NCBI GenBank assembly: GCA_033764725.1
Contig: JANRIR010000084.1
Location: 1 to 64,000 of the forward strand
Direction of reading: 5' to 3'
Source of the DNA: RI-43 sp033764725
Lineage (GTDB): Bacteria > Pseudomonadota > Alphaproteobacteria > Caulobacterales > Aquidulcibacteraceae
Length of the DNA: 64,000 bases
The position numbers and the translations under genes were made by a program. How positions within the stretch are numbered: position 1 is the first letter of the stretch; each line of letters opens with the position of its first letter. The notes under the pieces were generated by a model. The model searched no databases. It saw nothing but the letters and a program-made list of their open reading frames with translations, and had not been told where the DNA came from. Below are positions 1-8,917 of the stretch, one piece after another.

Positions 1-125
1 CCCGCCCCCTCTGCGGGGGGGTTGGGGGCGGGGTGGGGGGGGCCGCGCCTACGCTTCAAACGTTGCGCTGCCCCCTCACCCTGCCCTCTCCCCCGCTGGG
101 GGAGAGGGTTCAGCGCCACGCTCGA
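1..125. repeat. G/C-tract palindromic repeat upstream of cysD
   Basis: Non-coding stretch of C- and G-runs. At 84-108 there is a perfect hairpin: 11-bp arms CCCTCTCCCCC and GGGGGAGAGGG around a GCT loop. It resembles the elements at 40676-40797 and 43030-43210 and looks like a dispersed intergenic palindrome cut by the window edge. It could act as a terminator for a gene to the left. No gene is visible before cysD. Confidence 0.6.
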
Positions 126-196
126 GCCCCGCCTAAAGCGAGGCGCAAAAAAAATCGTATGAAAAGACGAACCAGCGCGTCCTATCTGCACCCTGC

Positions 197-1114
197 ATGC
201 CTGAAACCCGCCCCCAGACCTTGACCCACCTCGACCGCCTGGAGGCCGAGGCCATCCACATCATGCGCGAGGTGGCCGCCGTCTGCGAGCGGCCGGTGAT
301 GCTTTACTCGATCGGCAAGGACAGCTCGGTCCTGCTGCATCTGGCGCTGAAGGCCTTCTTTCCGGGCAAGCCGCCCTTCCCCTTCCTGCACGTCGACACG
401 ACGTGGAAGTTCCGCGAGATGATCGCCTTCCGCGACGCGCGCGCCAAGGCGCTCGGGCTCGATCTCCTGGTGCACACCAATCCCGAAGGGCTCGCCGCCG
501 GCGTCAATCCGATCACGCACGGCGCCACGGTCCACACCGACATCATGAAAACCCAGGCGCTGAAGCAGGCGCTCGACAAATACGGCTTCGACGCAGCCTT
601 CGGCGGCGCCCGCCGCGACGAAGAGAAGAGCCGCGCCAAGGAGCGCATCTTCTCCTTCCGCTCCGCGCAGCATCGCTGGGACCCGAAAAACCAGCGCCCC
701 GAATTGTGGAGCCTCTATAATGCGCGCCTGCGCAAGGGCGAGTCGCTGCGCGTGTTTCCGCTGTCCAACTGGACCGAGCGCGACATCTGGCAATACATCG
801 CGCGCGAAAACATTCCGCTGCCGCAGCTCTATTTCGCCGCCGAGCGCCCGGTCGTGGTGCGCGACGGCGCGCTGATCATGGTCGACGATGATCGTCTGCC
901 CTTGCGGCCCGGCGAAACGCCCAAGATTAAGCGCGTGCGCTTTCGCACGCTCGGCTGCTATCCCCTCACCGGCGCCATCGAGAGCGACGCCGACACGCTC
1001 GACGCGATCATCGAGGAAACCTTGGGCGCGGTCGTCTCCGAACGCCAAGGCCGCGCCATCGACCATGACCAGAGCGCGTCGATGGAGAAGAAGAAGCAGG
1101 AAGGGTATTTCTGA
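197..1114 (+). CDS. cysD: Sulfate adenylyltransferase subunit 2 (CysD)
   Basis: This 305-residue protein is the small subunit of ATP sulfurylase, which makes adenosine 5'-phosphosulfate (APS) from ATP and sulfate in the cytoplasm. It has the PP-loop motif YSIGKDSS near residue 38, followed by FLHVDTTWKF, the FGGARRDEEKSRAKER segment, and the C-terminal KKKQEGYF ending typical of CysD. The length is normal. No clear Shine-Dalgarno precedes the ATG, so the exact start is moderately uncertain. Its TGA overlaps the ATG of cysNC by one base, so the two subunits are translationally coupled. This is the first half of an assimilatory sulfate-activation operon. Confidence 0.96.
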   Translation: MPETRPQTLTHLDRLEAEAIHIMREVAAVCERPVMLYSIGKDSSVLLHLALKAFFPGKPPFPFLHVDTTWKFREMIAFRDARAKALGLDLLVHTNPEGLAAGVNPITHGATVHTDIMKTQALKQALDKYGFDAAFGGARRDEEKSRAKERIFSFRSAQHRWDPKNQRPELWSLYNARLRKGESLRVFPLSNWTERDIWQYIARENIPLPQLYFAAERPVVVRDGALIMVDDDRLPLRPGETPKIKRVRFRTLGCYPLTGAIESDADTLDAIIEETLGAVVSERQGRAIDHDQSASMEKKKQEGYF

Positions 1115-3003
1115 TGGCCGCCGATAGCGCCGCCTGGCGCCGCGACATGGACAAGGACGCGCGGCTGTTGCGGTTCATCACCTGCGGCTCGGTGGATGAC
1201 GGCAAGTCCACGCTGATCGGCCGGCTGCTTTACGATTCCAAGCTGATTTTCGACGACCAGCTCGCCGCGCTCGAAGCCGATTCCAAAAAAGTCGGCACGC
1301 AAGGCGGCGCGCTCGATTTTGCACTGCTGGTCGACGGCCTCGCCGCCGAGCGTGAACAAGGCATCACCATCGATGTCGCCTATCGCTTCTTCGCCACCGA
1401 GAAGCGCGCCTTCATCGTCGCCGACACGCCGGGCCACGAACAATTCACGCGCAACATGGTCACTGGCGCATCCACCGCCGATCTGGCGGTGATCCTGATC
1501 GACGCGCGCAAAGGCGTGCTCACGCAGACGCGGCGGCATTCCTATCTCGTGTCGCTCATCGGCATTCGCCATGTCGTGCTGGCCGTCAACAAAATGGATC
1601 TCGTCGCCTATGACGAGGCTGCGTTTACGCGCATCGTTGCGGACTATCGCGCGTTCGCCGCGCAGATCGGGCTGCACGACATCACGGCGATCCCGATTTC
1701 CGGTCTGCAGGGCGACAACATCACCACGCGCAGCGCCGCCACCCCCTGGTATGCAGGCCCCTCGCTGATCGAGCATCTCGAAACCATCGAGATCGAGTCC
1801 GAGGCCGCGCAGGCGGAGGCCTTCCGCCTGCCGGTGCAATGGGTGAACCGGCCGAATCTGGATTTCCGCGGCTTCTCGGGACGCATCGCCTCCGGCATCG
1901 TGCGCCCCGGCGACCGTGTCCGCATCGCGCCTTCGGGGCGCGAAAGCCGCATCGCGCGCATCGTCACGTATGACGGCGATCTCGAGCGCGCTGTCGCTGG
2001 GCAATCCGTCACGTTGACCTTGACCGACGAAATCGAATGCGCGCGCGGCGACGTCATCGCCGCCGCCGACGACCCGCCCGAAACCGCCGATCAGTTCGAA
2101 GCGACGATTATCTGGATGGCGGACGAGGCGCTGTTGCCGGGGCGCGAATATTGGTTCCAGTGCGGCGCAAAGAGCGCGCTTGCGCGGCTGTCGGAGCCGA
2201 AACACAAGATCAACGTCAACACGCTGGAGAAGCTCGCGGCCAAGGCGCTGACGCTGAACGAGATCGGCGTATGCACGCTGTCGCTCGACCAGCCGATCGC
2301 GTTCGCGCCCTATGCGCAAAGCCAGGACCTCGGCGGCTTCATTCTGATCGACCGCGCCAGCAATGCGACGGTTGCTGCCGGTCTCATCCATTTCGCGCTG
2401 CGCCGCTCGCAGAACATCCATTGGCAGGCGCTGGAGGTCGATCGCACGGCGCGCGCCGCGCAACTGGGTCAGAAGCCGGCCGTGTTGTGGTTCACCGGGC
2501 TTTCGGGCTCGGGCAAATCCACCATCGCCAATCTGGTGGAGAAGAAGCTCTTCGCGCTGGGCCGCAAAACCATCCTGCTCGACGGCGACAATGTGCGCCA
2601 CGGCCTCAACCGCGATCTCGGCTTCACCGATGCGGATCGCGTGGAGAACATCCGCCGCGTCGCGGAGGTCGCCAAACTGATGACCGATGCGGGCCTGATC
2701 GTGATCGTCTCATTCATCTCGCCGTTCCGCGCCGAGCGTGAGCTGGCGCGCCGGCTGATCGCAGAGGGCGAGTTTTTTGAGATCTTCGTGGACACGCCGC
2801 TCGCGGTGGCCGAAGCGCGGGATGTGAAGGGCCTCTACAAGAAGGCGCGCGCGGGGCAGCTGAAGAATTTCACCGGCGTCGACAGTCCGTACGAAGCGCC
2901 GGAGCGTCCCGAATTGCGCATCGACACCACCGCCACCACGCCGGAAGACGCCGCCGAGGCGATCGTCGCGCGGCTCGCCGGCGGCGGCGATTACGTGATC
3001 TGA
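1114..3003 (+). CDS. cysNC: Bifunctional sulfate adenylyltransferase subunit 1 / adenylylsulfate kinase (CysNC)
   Basis: This 629-residue fusion couples the GTPase subunit of ATP sulfurylase to APS kinase, giving PAPS. Residues 1-440 are the CysN part: P-loop GSVDDGKST near residue 26, switch region DTPGHEQFTRNM, and NKMD. From about residue 454 comes CysC: Walker A GLSGSGKST near 461-469, then DGDNVRHGLN and the lid region KGLYKKARAG. The fusion is common in Alphaproteobacteria. The first ATG overlaps the cysD stop; an internal ATG at 1147 (MDKDARLL) is an alternative start nearer the usual CysN beginning. The gene ends 7 bp from the convergent zwf. Confidence 0.96.
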   Translation: MAADSAAWRRDMDKDARLLRFITCGSVDDGKSTLIGRLLYDSKLIFDDQLAALEADSKKVGTQGGALDFALLVDGLAAEREQGITIDVAYRFFATEKRAFIVADTPGHEQFTRNMVTGASTADLAVILIDARKGVLTQTRRHSYLVSLIGIRHVVLAVNKMDLVAYDEAAFTRIVADYRAFAAQIGLHDITAIPISGLQGDNITTRSAATPWYAGPSLIEHLETIEIESEAAQAEAFRLPVQWVNRPNLDFRGFSGRIASGIVRPGDRVRIAPSGRESRIARIVTYDGDLERAVAGQSVTLTLTDEIECARGDVIAAADDPPETADQFEATIIWMADEALLPGREYWFQCGAKSALARLSEPKHKINVNTLEKLAAKALTLNEIGVCTLSLDQPIAFAPYAQSQDLGGFILIDRASNATVAAGLIHFALRRSQNIHWQALEVDRTARAAQLGQKPAVLWFTGLSGSGKSTIANLVEKKLFALGRKTILLDGDNVRHGLNRDLGFTDADRVENIRRVAEVAKLMTDAGLIVIVSFISPFRAERELARRLIAEGEFFEIFVDTPLAVAEARDVKGLYKKARAGQLKNFTGVDSPYEAPERPELRIDTTATTPEDAAEAIVARLAGGGDYVI

Positions 3004-3010
3004 GCGCGGC

Positions 3011-4480
3011 TTAATCGCGCCAGGCGCGGCCGTCCCGCGCGAGCAAGGCCTTTGCGCCGGCCGGCCCCCACGATCCCGCAGGATACGTTTCGCAGGGCAT
3101 GTCGGCCGCCTTCCACGCCGCGGAAATCTGGTCGATCCACGCCCATGAAGCGTCGACCTCGTCGCTGCGGACGAACAGCGTGGTGCGTCCGTCGATCATG
3201 TCGAGAAACAGGCGTTCATAGGCGATGCGGCGGCGCGCGTCCTTGAAGCTGTCCGACAGCGACAGATCGAGGCTCAAGGGGCGCAGCGTCATGCCCTCCT
3301 GGCCGATGCCGGGCGATTTGTTCATCAGCCGCAGCGCGATCGCCTCGTCCGGCTGCAATTCGATGACAAGCTCGTTGTTCGACAGCGCCGCGCCGCCGAA
3401 GATCGAGTGCGGCACCGCGCGAAAGCTGACGACGATATACGTGCGCCTGTCCCCCAGACGCTTGCCGGTGCGCACGTAGAACGGCACGCCGGACCAGCGC
3501 CAGTTGTCGATCTCGACCTTGAGGGCGACATACGTCTCGGTGCTGCTCGGCCCTTTGGCCTCCTCGACATAAGACGGCGCCAGCGCGCCGCCGATATAGC
3601 CGGCGCCGTACTGCCCGCGGACGCTCAAGTCCGCGATGTGCTCGGGCGGGAAAGGCTTCAGCGCGCGCAGCACCTTCACCTTCTCGTCGCGCACCGCCTC
3701 TTCATCCAGGCTGTAGGGCGGCTCCATGGCCGTGAGGCAGAGCAATTGCAGGAGGTGATTTTGCGCCATGTCGCGCAGCGCGCCATAGGCGTCGTAATAG
3801 TCGGTGCGGCCCTCCACGCCAATCGTTTCGGCGATCGCGATCTGCACGTGATCGATCCATTGCCGGTTCCAGATCGGCTCAAACAGCGCATTGCCGAAGC
3901 GCAGCGCGAGCAGATTCTGCACCGCCTCCTTGCCGAGATAATGATCGACGCGGAACACTTGGCGTTCGTGAAAATGCTGGGCGACCTGCGCATTGATCGC
4001 GCGCGCGCTTTCGCGGTCGCCGCCGATGGGTTTCTCCAATGCAAGCCGCGTATCGGGGCCGACGAGGTCAGCCGCGCCGAGCGCCGCCGCGATGCGCCCG
4101 AACAAGGCCGGCGACACGGCGAGATACATCACGCTCGCGGCATCCTTCGGCGCGAGCGCGGCCACGGGCGCAAGCTGCGAAGGATCGGTGGCGTCGATCG
4201 CGAAATACCGCAGGCGCTGCGCGAAACTGCGCCACTCCGCGCCGGTGACCGCATCGGCGCCGACGCGCTGGGCGATCTCGCCGCGCGCCTTGGTGCGGAA
4301 CTCCTCCTCGCTCAAGGCGAGCCGCGCGCACCCGACGAGCGTCGCCTCCTCCGGCAGCCGGCCTTCGCGATGCAAATGGAACAGCGACGGCCACACCATG
4401 CGCATGGCCAGATCGCCAGTGGCTCCGAATATTGCGATCGCGCCCGCGCGCGGCCGCGCTCCTGCTTGCGCCAGCGCCAT
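3011..4480 (-). CDS. zwf: Glucose-6-phosphate 1-dehydrogenase
   Basis: The 489-residue protein oxidises glucose 6-phosphate to 6-phosphogluconolactone with NADP/NAD, the entry step of the pentose phosphate and Entner-Doudoroff routes. The N-terminal dinucleotide motif IFGATGDLAMR and the substrate-site signature RVDHYLGKE, with its catalytic-region His and Lys, are both present. Length is normal for the family. It stands alone here: no pgl or edd lies beside it, whereas many relatives cluster these genes. The segment after GDLA (MVWPSLFHL) differs from the common KLYP form but keeps the fold pattern. Confidence 0.95.
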   Translation of the reverse strand: MALAQAGARPRAGAIAIFGATGDLAMRMVWPSLFHLHREGRLPEEATLVGCARLALSEEEFRTKARGEIAQRVGADAVTGAEWRSFAQRLRYFAIDATDPSQLAPVAALAPKDAASVMYLAVSPALFGRIAAALGAADLVGPDTRLALEKPIGGDRESARAINAQVAQHFHERQVFRVDHYLGKEAVQNLLALRFGNALFEPIWNRQWIDHVQIAIAETIGVEGRTDYYDAYGALRDMAQNHLLQLLCLTAMEPPYSLDEEAVRDEKVKVLRALKPFPPEHIADLSVRGQYGAGYIGGALAPSYVEEAKGPSSTETYVALKVEIDNWRWSGVPFYVRTGKRLGDRRTYIVVSFRAVPHSIFGGAALSNNELVIELQPDEAIALRLMNKSPGIGQEGMTLRPLSLDLSLSDSFKDARRRIAYERLFLDMIDGRTTLFVRSDEVDASWAWIDQISAAWKAADMPCETYPAGSWGPAGAKALLARDGRAWRD

Positions 4481-4532
4481 GCCCGCCTCCTGCTCGCCGC
4501 CGCGCTACACGAGAATCGGCGCGTGCGCAGCC

Positions 4533-6173
4533 CTAAGGCGTGGCCGCCGCAGGCGGGGCGCCAAGATTGAGCATCACGCCGCATGGCTGGGCGCATTGCG
4601 TCGCGTCGCGCGGCAGCGCGCCGGCGCGCAGGCGCGCCAGCACGCGCGCGCCGCGCTGCTCGATCGGGCCCTGGCTGAGCTGCGGTTCATGCGCCAGCAC
4701 CAAAGCCGCCGCCGCCGCGACGTGCGGCGCCGCCATCGAGGTGCCCTGCAGATACCCATAGCGGCATTGCCGGTTCGGCTCCGACGCCGTGCCGCAGCGC
4801 GACGAGCGCGTGCTCAAGACGCCGTCGCCGTTGCCGTCCTGCGTGTCGTCGCGGCCGAGATCGCCGCCTGGCGCCATGAGGTCCACGCGGGCGCCGTAAT
4901 TCGAATAGGGCGCAAGATGGCCGCGCGCATCGCCTGCCGCGACCGCGATCACCCCCGGACAGCCCGCCGGCGAAAATCGCGCCGCGTCTTGGCGCGAATT
5001 GCCCGCGGCCGCGACCACGACCACCCCGCGCGCGACGACCCGGCGCACGGCGTCCGCCAGAAGCGGGCTCGCATCGCAGGGCGCGCCGGCGCCGAGGCTC
5101 AGATTGATCACCGCGGCCGGCCTGGGATTGACCGGCGCGCGGGCGGGATCGTGGGCGTTGGCGGCCCACAGGATGCCGTCAGCGATGTCGGCCAGCGAGC
5201 CGCCGCAGCGCCCCAGGACGCGCACGGGGATGACCGTCACCTGCCAGGCGCCGCCCGAAACGCCGACGCCATTGTTGGTGCCGCCTGCGCCCACCGTGCC
5301 AGCGACGTGCGTGCCGTGGAAGCTCGGCTCCGGCTCGGGCGGGCAGAAGATCGGCTTGCCGGGATCGGCGGGGCCGACATTGTCGCCTGGATCGGCCGGG
5401 TTGGAATCGCGTCCGTCGCCGTCATTGGCGATCCACGGATCGGAGATGAAGTCGTAGCCCGCGCCGACATTGCCGGAGCCGTCGATGTCGGGATGGCCGA
5501 CCTCGAGGCCTGTGTCGATCACTGCGACGACCACGTCGCGGGATCCGGTCCGCCCTTGCGCCCAATAGGCGGCGAAGCCCGCGCCGCCGGGCGATTGGCC
5601 CGCGCCGGCGCCATTGGCGAAATAATGCCATTGGCGCAGATAGCTCGGGTCATTGGGCGTGGCCGCCTGGGTGGGCAGAAACACCCAATTGCGCGACACC
5701 GAGGCGTAGCGGCCGCTGCGGCGCAGATCGGCGATGACGCCGTCGAGCTCGGCCACCGCCTGGCGCATCGGCTCGAGCATGGCCTGTTGATCCGGCGGCA
5801 GGGAGGCAGGCTCCACCACGCCCGGATCGAACAAGAGGTGCGGCGCGCCGCCGGCGGACTGCGGCAGCGCCTCGCTCACCCGGCTTTGGAATTCGATCAG
5901 CACCGCGCCGCTGGCCAGCGCGCGCGTCTCGCCGGTGAAGCCGGTGGCGGCGAGCACGGCGGGCAAGGCCCCCACATCGGCGCTCGACGCCGGGTCGCGC
6001 GGCATCGCCACGACCTGGCCGGCAAGGAATAGCGCCGGCGTCGGCGCGGCGGTTTGCGCGAGCGCCGGGGCCACCTCGTCGAATGTGGCCGCCGGCGCGG
6101 GCGGGCTCGCGTCCTCGGTGCGGGCGCACCCGATCACGGCCGCAAGCATCGCCATCGCTGCAAACAACCGCAT
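4533..6173 (-). CDS. S8 family serine peptidase (subtilase), predicted lipoprotein
   Basis: About 546 residues from ATG 6173. The N-terminus MRLFAAMAMLAAVIGC ends in a lipobox, so it is probably a membrane-anchored lipoprotein acting outside the cytoplasm. The subtilisin triad is visible: Asp in VIDTGLEVGHPDIDG (about residue 219), His in FHGTHVAG (about 287) and Ser in GTSMAAPHV (about 477). Residues 20-190 form a pro- or accessory region. Odd Cys residues in the catalytic domain (CDASP, RCG, QCAQPC) suggest disulfides and extracytoplasmic folding. The longer reading frame from 6206 lacks a signal-like start and was not used. Substrate unknown. Confidence 0.93.
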   Translation of the reverse strand: MRLFAAMAMLAAVIGCARTEDASPPAPAATFDEVAPALAQTAAPTPALFLAGQVVAMPRDPASSADVGALPAVLAATGFTGETRALASGAVLIEFQSRVSEALPQSAGGAPHLLFDPGVVEPASLPPDQQAMLEPMRQAVAELDGVIADLRRSGRYASVSRNWVFLPTQAATPNDPSYLRQWHYFANGAGAGQSPGGAGFAAYWAQGRTGSRDVVVAVIDTGLEVGHPDIDGSGNVGAGYDFISDPWIANDGDGRDSNPADPGDNVGPADPGKPIFCPPEPEPSFHGTHVAGTVGAGGTNNGVGVSGGAWQVTVIPVRVLGRCGGSLADIADGILWAANAHDPARAPVNPRPAAVINLSLGAGAPCDASPLLADAVRRVVARGVVVVAAAGNSRQDAARFSPAGCPGVIAVAAGDARGHLAPYSNYGARVDLMAPGGDLGRDDTQDGNGDGVLSTRSSRCGTASEPNRQCRYGYLQGTSMAAPHVAAAAALVLAHEPQLSQGPIEQRGARVLARLRAGALPRDATQCAQPCGVMLNLGAPPAAATP

Positions 6174-6321
6174 CGCCTGTCCCCCCGCCTTAATGTGATG
6201 GCGCATGCTAGGCCCGGTGCGCCCGATTGGCGAGGTTTCGCGCGTAACCGCGCCCCGAGGTTGCGCTTTATTAACCGTGGCGTGCGATGGATCATGAAAG
6301 CGTCATGGAGGCGGTTCCGCC

Positions 6322-6741
6322 ATGGAATCCGAGACACGGTCTCTCAACGGCGATGCGGACGTCTGGCCGCATATTCTTGTGGTCGACGATCTTGAGGACA
6401 ATCGGGAGCTGTTGCGCCGGCGATTGATGATCGCGCGCTTCACCGTCTCGGAAGCCTGCGACGGGCGCGAATGCCTGGCGCGGCTGGGCGAGGAAAAATT
6501 CGACGCCGTGCTGCTCGATTACATGATGCCGGGCATCGACGGCCTCGAAACCTTGCGGCGCATCCGCGAAACCTGGTCCAAGCGCGACTTGCCTGTGATC
6601 ATGGTGACCGCGCGCGACGAAGATCCGATGATCGTGAAGTGCCTGGAATCCGGCGCCAATGATTATGTGGCCAAGCCGTTTTCGTTTGCGGTGCTGCAAG
6701 CGCGCCTGCGCGCGGCGCTGCCGGAGGCGGCTGCGGCCTGA
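6322..6741 (+). CDS. Stand-alone response regulator receiver protein
   Basis: The 139-residue protein is a single REC domain with no output domain. The acidic pair is in ILVVDDLEDN, the phospho-acceptor Asp in LLDYMMPGIDG, the conserved Thr in MVTARD, and the Lys in YVAKPFSF. About 20 residues precede the domain. A GGAGG lies 11 bp before the ATG. No histidine kinase, phosphotransferase or output partner is adjacent, so it probably works as a phosphorelay intermediate or docks to a partner encoded elsewhere. The upstream neighbour is the divergent subtilase gene. Confidence 0.93.
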   Translation: MESETRSLNGDADVWPHILVVDDLEDNRELLRRRLMIARFTVSEACDGRECLARLGEEKFDAVLLDYMMPGIDGLETLRRIRETWSKRDLPVIMVTARDEDPMIVKCLESGANDYVAKPFSFAVLQARLRAALPEAAAA

Positions 6742-6744
6742 TCG

Positions 6745-6776
6745 AAAAAAGAAGCCCCGACTTGCGTCAGGGCTTC
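6745..6776 (-). terminator. Rho-independent terminator between the receiver gene and the TraB/GumN gene
   Basis: Arms GAAGCCC (6751-6757) and GGGCTTC (6770-6776) form a 7-bp stem with a 12-nt loop. On the minus strand the stem is followed by six T residues (A-run 6745-6750), so it terminates the leftward operon ending at 6821. It may also act weakly on the convergent receiver gene. Confidence 0.8.
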
Positions 6777-6820
6777 AAGGGGGCGTTCACGCGGGGGCGT
6801 TGAACATCGGAAGCGCGCCG

Positions 6821-7750
6821 CTATCGCGCGGCGACGCGGGTGACGGCAAAGCCGCGCGCCTGCAATTGCGCGACGAGGCCCTCGGGCCCGGGCAGGTGCG
6901 CTGCGCCCACGGCGACGAAATCGACGCCGCTGCCGGCCAATTCGCGCGACAACGTTTCGACCCAGGCGTTGTTCCGGCGCGTCATGATGATGTCGAACAA
7001 TTCCGGATAGTTGGCGCGCATGTCGTCCAGCGTGACGCGCGACAGCGTCTCGAGATCGCCGCGCTCCCAGGCGGTCTCCATCTGCACCAGCAGCGCGTTG
7101 CCGGCCTCGAGATCAGCGACGGCGTCCATCAGCATTTCGATTTGCGCCGCTTCGGTCATGCCGGCGAAGAAGCCGAGTTGTTGTTCGACGGTTTCGAAAC
7201 TGCGCATGATTTTGCCGGCCGCATTCGCTGCAGCGGTGATCTGCTGATCGGCGCCGGCGTTGGGATCATAGCCCGCCTGCATGATCGGCAGGATCGACAC
7301 TGTCAGCCCTGCGAGCCAGGGCCGCATCGGCTCCACCGCCTGTGCCGGCACGCCAAGCCGCGCCAGCGCTGCTGCGAGACGCGCGCTCTGCGCTGGCGTC
7401 AGGCGCTGCGAGAGCGGCTTGTCCGGCGACAGGCCGTATTGCGGCATCAGACGCTGCGTTTCGGCCTGGGTTTCAGGCCCCATCGGAATTTCCGTCCAGA
7501 CCTCTTGCGCTTCGGCGAGCGCAGCATGCGCCTCCGGCCCGCCCCAGCCGGCCCCGGGCCTGCGGATGTGCATCGTGCCGAAGATGTAGAGCGTAGAATC
7601 CGCGTCGCGCACCACATAAAGCGCGGGATTAAGTGAAGCGCGCGGCGCGGCGGCGGCTTCCGCGACCGGCGTTTCGGCGAAGGCCGGCGTCGCCGCGCAG
7701 GCGATGGCTGCAGCCGCGCACAGCGCCTTCAGCATTCGGGCGATGGTCAT
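6821..7750 (-). CDS. TraB/GumN family protein, exported
   Basis: The predicted 309-residue protein starts at the ATG with a good Shine-Dalgarno (GGAG, 6-nt spacing). That start gives a clean signal peptide MTIARMLKALCAAAAIACAATPAFA. Family hallmarks are the N-terminal FGTMHIRRPG (GTxH) and the C-terminal VGAAHLPGPEGL (GxxHLxG) segments, thought to form a metal-dependent hydrolase-like site in TraB/Tiki relatives. The biochemical role of GumN-type proteins is not established. Upstream ATGs at 7762 and 7780 (the latter overlapping the XRE stop) are alternatives. It is probably third in an operon with the membrane protein and XRE regulator. Confidence 0.88.
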   Translation of the reverse strand: MTIARMLKALCAAAAIACAATPAFAETPVAEAAAAPRASLNPALYVVRDADSTLYIFGTMHIRRPGAGWGGPEAHAALAEAQEVWTEIPMGPETQAETQRLMPQYGLSPDKPLSQRLTPAQSARLAAALARLGVPAQAVEPMRPWLAGLTVSILPIMQAGYDPNAGADQQITAAANAAGKIMRSFETVEQQLGFFAGMTEAAQIEMLMDAVADLEAGNALLVQMETAWERGDLETLSRVTLDDMRANYPELFDIIMTRRNNAWVETLSRELAGSGVDFVAVGAAHLPGPEGLVAQLQARGFAVTRVAAR

Positions 7751-7776
7751 TGAGGTCTCCATGTCCTTTTCCCCAC

Positions 7777-7989
7777 TCATTGGGCCGCTTTCGCGGCGTC
7801 CTCGTCCTGAAACACGTCTTCGATGCGCAACGAAAAGATTCGCGCGATCTTGAACGCCAGCGGCAGCGACGGATCGTACTTGCCCGTCTCGATGGCGTTC
7901 ACTGTCTGGCGCGACACGCCGAGCGTTTCGGCGAGATCGGCCTGACTCCATTGACGCTCGGCGCGCAGCACGCGCAGGCGATTGTTCAT
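7777..7989 (-). CDS. XRE family transcriptional regulator (compact helix-turn-helix)
   Basis: A 70-residue protein that is almost entirely one HTH_3 domain: RVLRAERQWSQADLAETLGVSRQTVNAIETGKYDPSLPLAFKIARIF. The ATG at 7989 has GGAGG five bases upstream and is preferred over a GTG at 8007 that would overlap the upstream gene. Small regulators of this type commonly sit beside a multi-spanning membrane protein and repress their own operon. The same arrangement exists here, with the membrane protein gene just upstream. A matching dyad-rich operator lies at 8918-9007. Confidence 0.93.
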   Translation of the reverse strand: MNNRLRVLRAERQWSQADLAETLGVSRQTVNAIETGKYDPSLPLAFKIARIFSLRIEDVFQDEDAAKAAQ

Positions 7990-8003
7990 GTCCGCCTCCG
8001 CGA

Positions 8004-8900
8004 TCACTTGCTGAAGCCTTGAAGCTTCAACGACAGCGCCGTGGTGGCGACGAATTGCAGGCTCATGAAGGCGACGAACGCTTCGAACGCGCCGAAGGAT
8101 TGCGCCAATCCTGCGGCGTCCAACAGCGCCCAGGCCATCAGGCCGATCGCGCCAAGCACGCCCGACACCGCATAGGCCTGCAGCACGACGCGGCGGAACA
8201 ATTCGTCATAGATGCGCCACAGGCGCCACGAGCCGAAATGGAACAGCGCAAATCCGGCGACGGCGATGGTGATCACGATCGGGGTCGGCGCGCCCTGATG
8301 CGCCATCGCGACGCCGGCGAACGCCGCGCCGAAGCCCAGCATGCTCCACGCGCCCCACGCATACGTCGCCCGGTCGCGCCGGCGGATGTCGGTCGCTTCA
8401 TCGCACGCCGCGGCTTCGACCTGCAGCGCGGCCACAGCGTTTCGCCCCAGCGCAGCGATGGCGAGAAACATCAGCGCCCACGACACGCTCATGACGCTCA
8501 AAGTCCAGGCGATGGTGTCGGCCAAGGTGGCGTCGCGCAGCGGGCCTGCGAGCGCGGCGATGATCGAGTCCGCGCCGGTGAACAGCGTCAGCGTGAGCCC
8601 GGTGAAGAAGCCCACCCAGAGTCCGGCGACGAGGAATATCCCCCAGCGCAGCGCCCGGCCGCGCCCGCGCGCAAGCGCCTGCGCAATCCAGATCACGGCC
8701 CCCGCCATCGCCACCGGCGCGGCGTGCACCGCCAGCCGCGCCAGAGCGTCAGGCAGGCCAAGCCCCGCCGCCGCGGCCAGCGCGTCCGGCTCGGGCGTGG
8801 CCGTGGCCGAGAGCGCGGCCATGATCACCGTCAGCGTCGCAATCCCATAGCCGTTGGCGCGCGGCGGCGGCGGCGCCTCCATCGTCCCGGTCATCGTCAT
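8004..8900 (-). CDS. Multi-spanning membrane protein paired with XRE regulator
   Basis: The 298-residue hydrophobic protein has about seven or eight predicted membrane segments, for example near residues 15-35, 50-70, 82-105, 125-150, 180-200, 207-225 and 245-290. A charged cytoplasmic stretch (ACDEATDIRRRDRATY) separates the two halves. I do not recognise a family with certainty; it resembles the DUF2178/DUF2975-type partners of compact XRE regulators in arrangement, not clearly in sequence. AAAGGA lies 6 nt before the ATG at 8900. A start at 8951 would run through the operator repeats and is rejected. A channel, transporter or signal-sensing role are all possible. Confidence 0.75.
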   Translation of the reverse strand: MTMTGTMEAPPPPRANGYGIATLTVIMAALSATATPEPDALAAAAGLGLPDALARLAVHAAPVAMAGAVIWIAQALARGRGRALRWGIFLVAGLWVGFFTGLTLTLFTGADSIIAALAGPLRDATLADTIAWTLSVMSVSWALMFLAIAALGRNAVAALQVEAAACDEATDIRRRDRATYAWGAWSMLGFGAAFAGVAMAHQGAPTPIVITIAVAGFALFHFGSWRLWRIYDELFRRVVLQAYAVSGVLGAIGLMAWALLDAAGLAQSFGAFEAFVAFMSLQFVATTALSLKLQGFSK

Positions 8901-8917
8901 CTCCAATCCTTTCCCTG

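Noticed and set aside
3993..6032. A 679-codon plus-strand frame over zwf and the subtilase
   Set aside because: It is antisense to zwf and the subtilase with its triad; the product is low-complexity Arg/Ala, a GC shadow.
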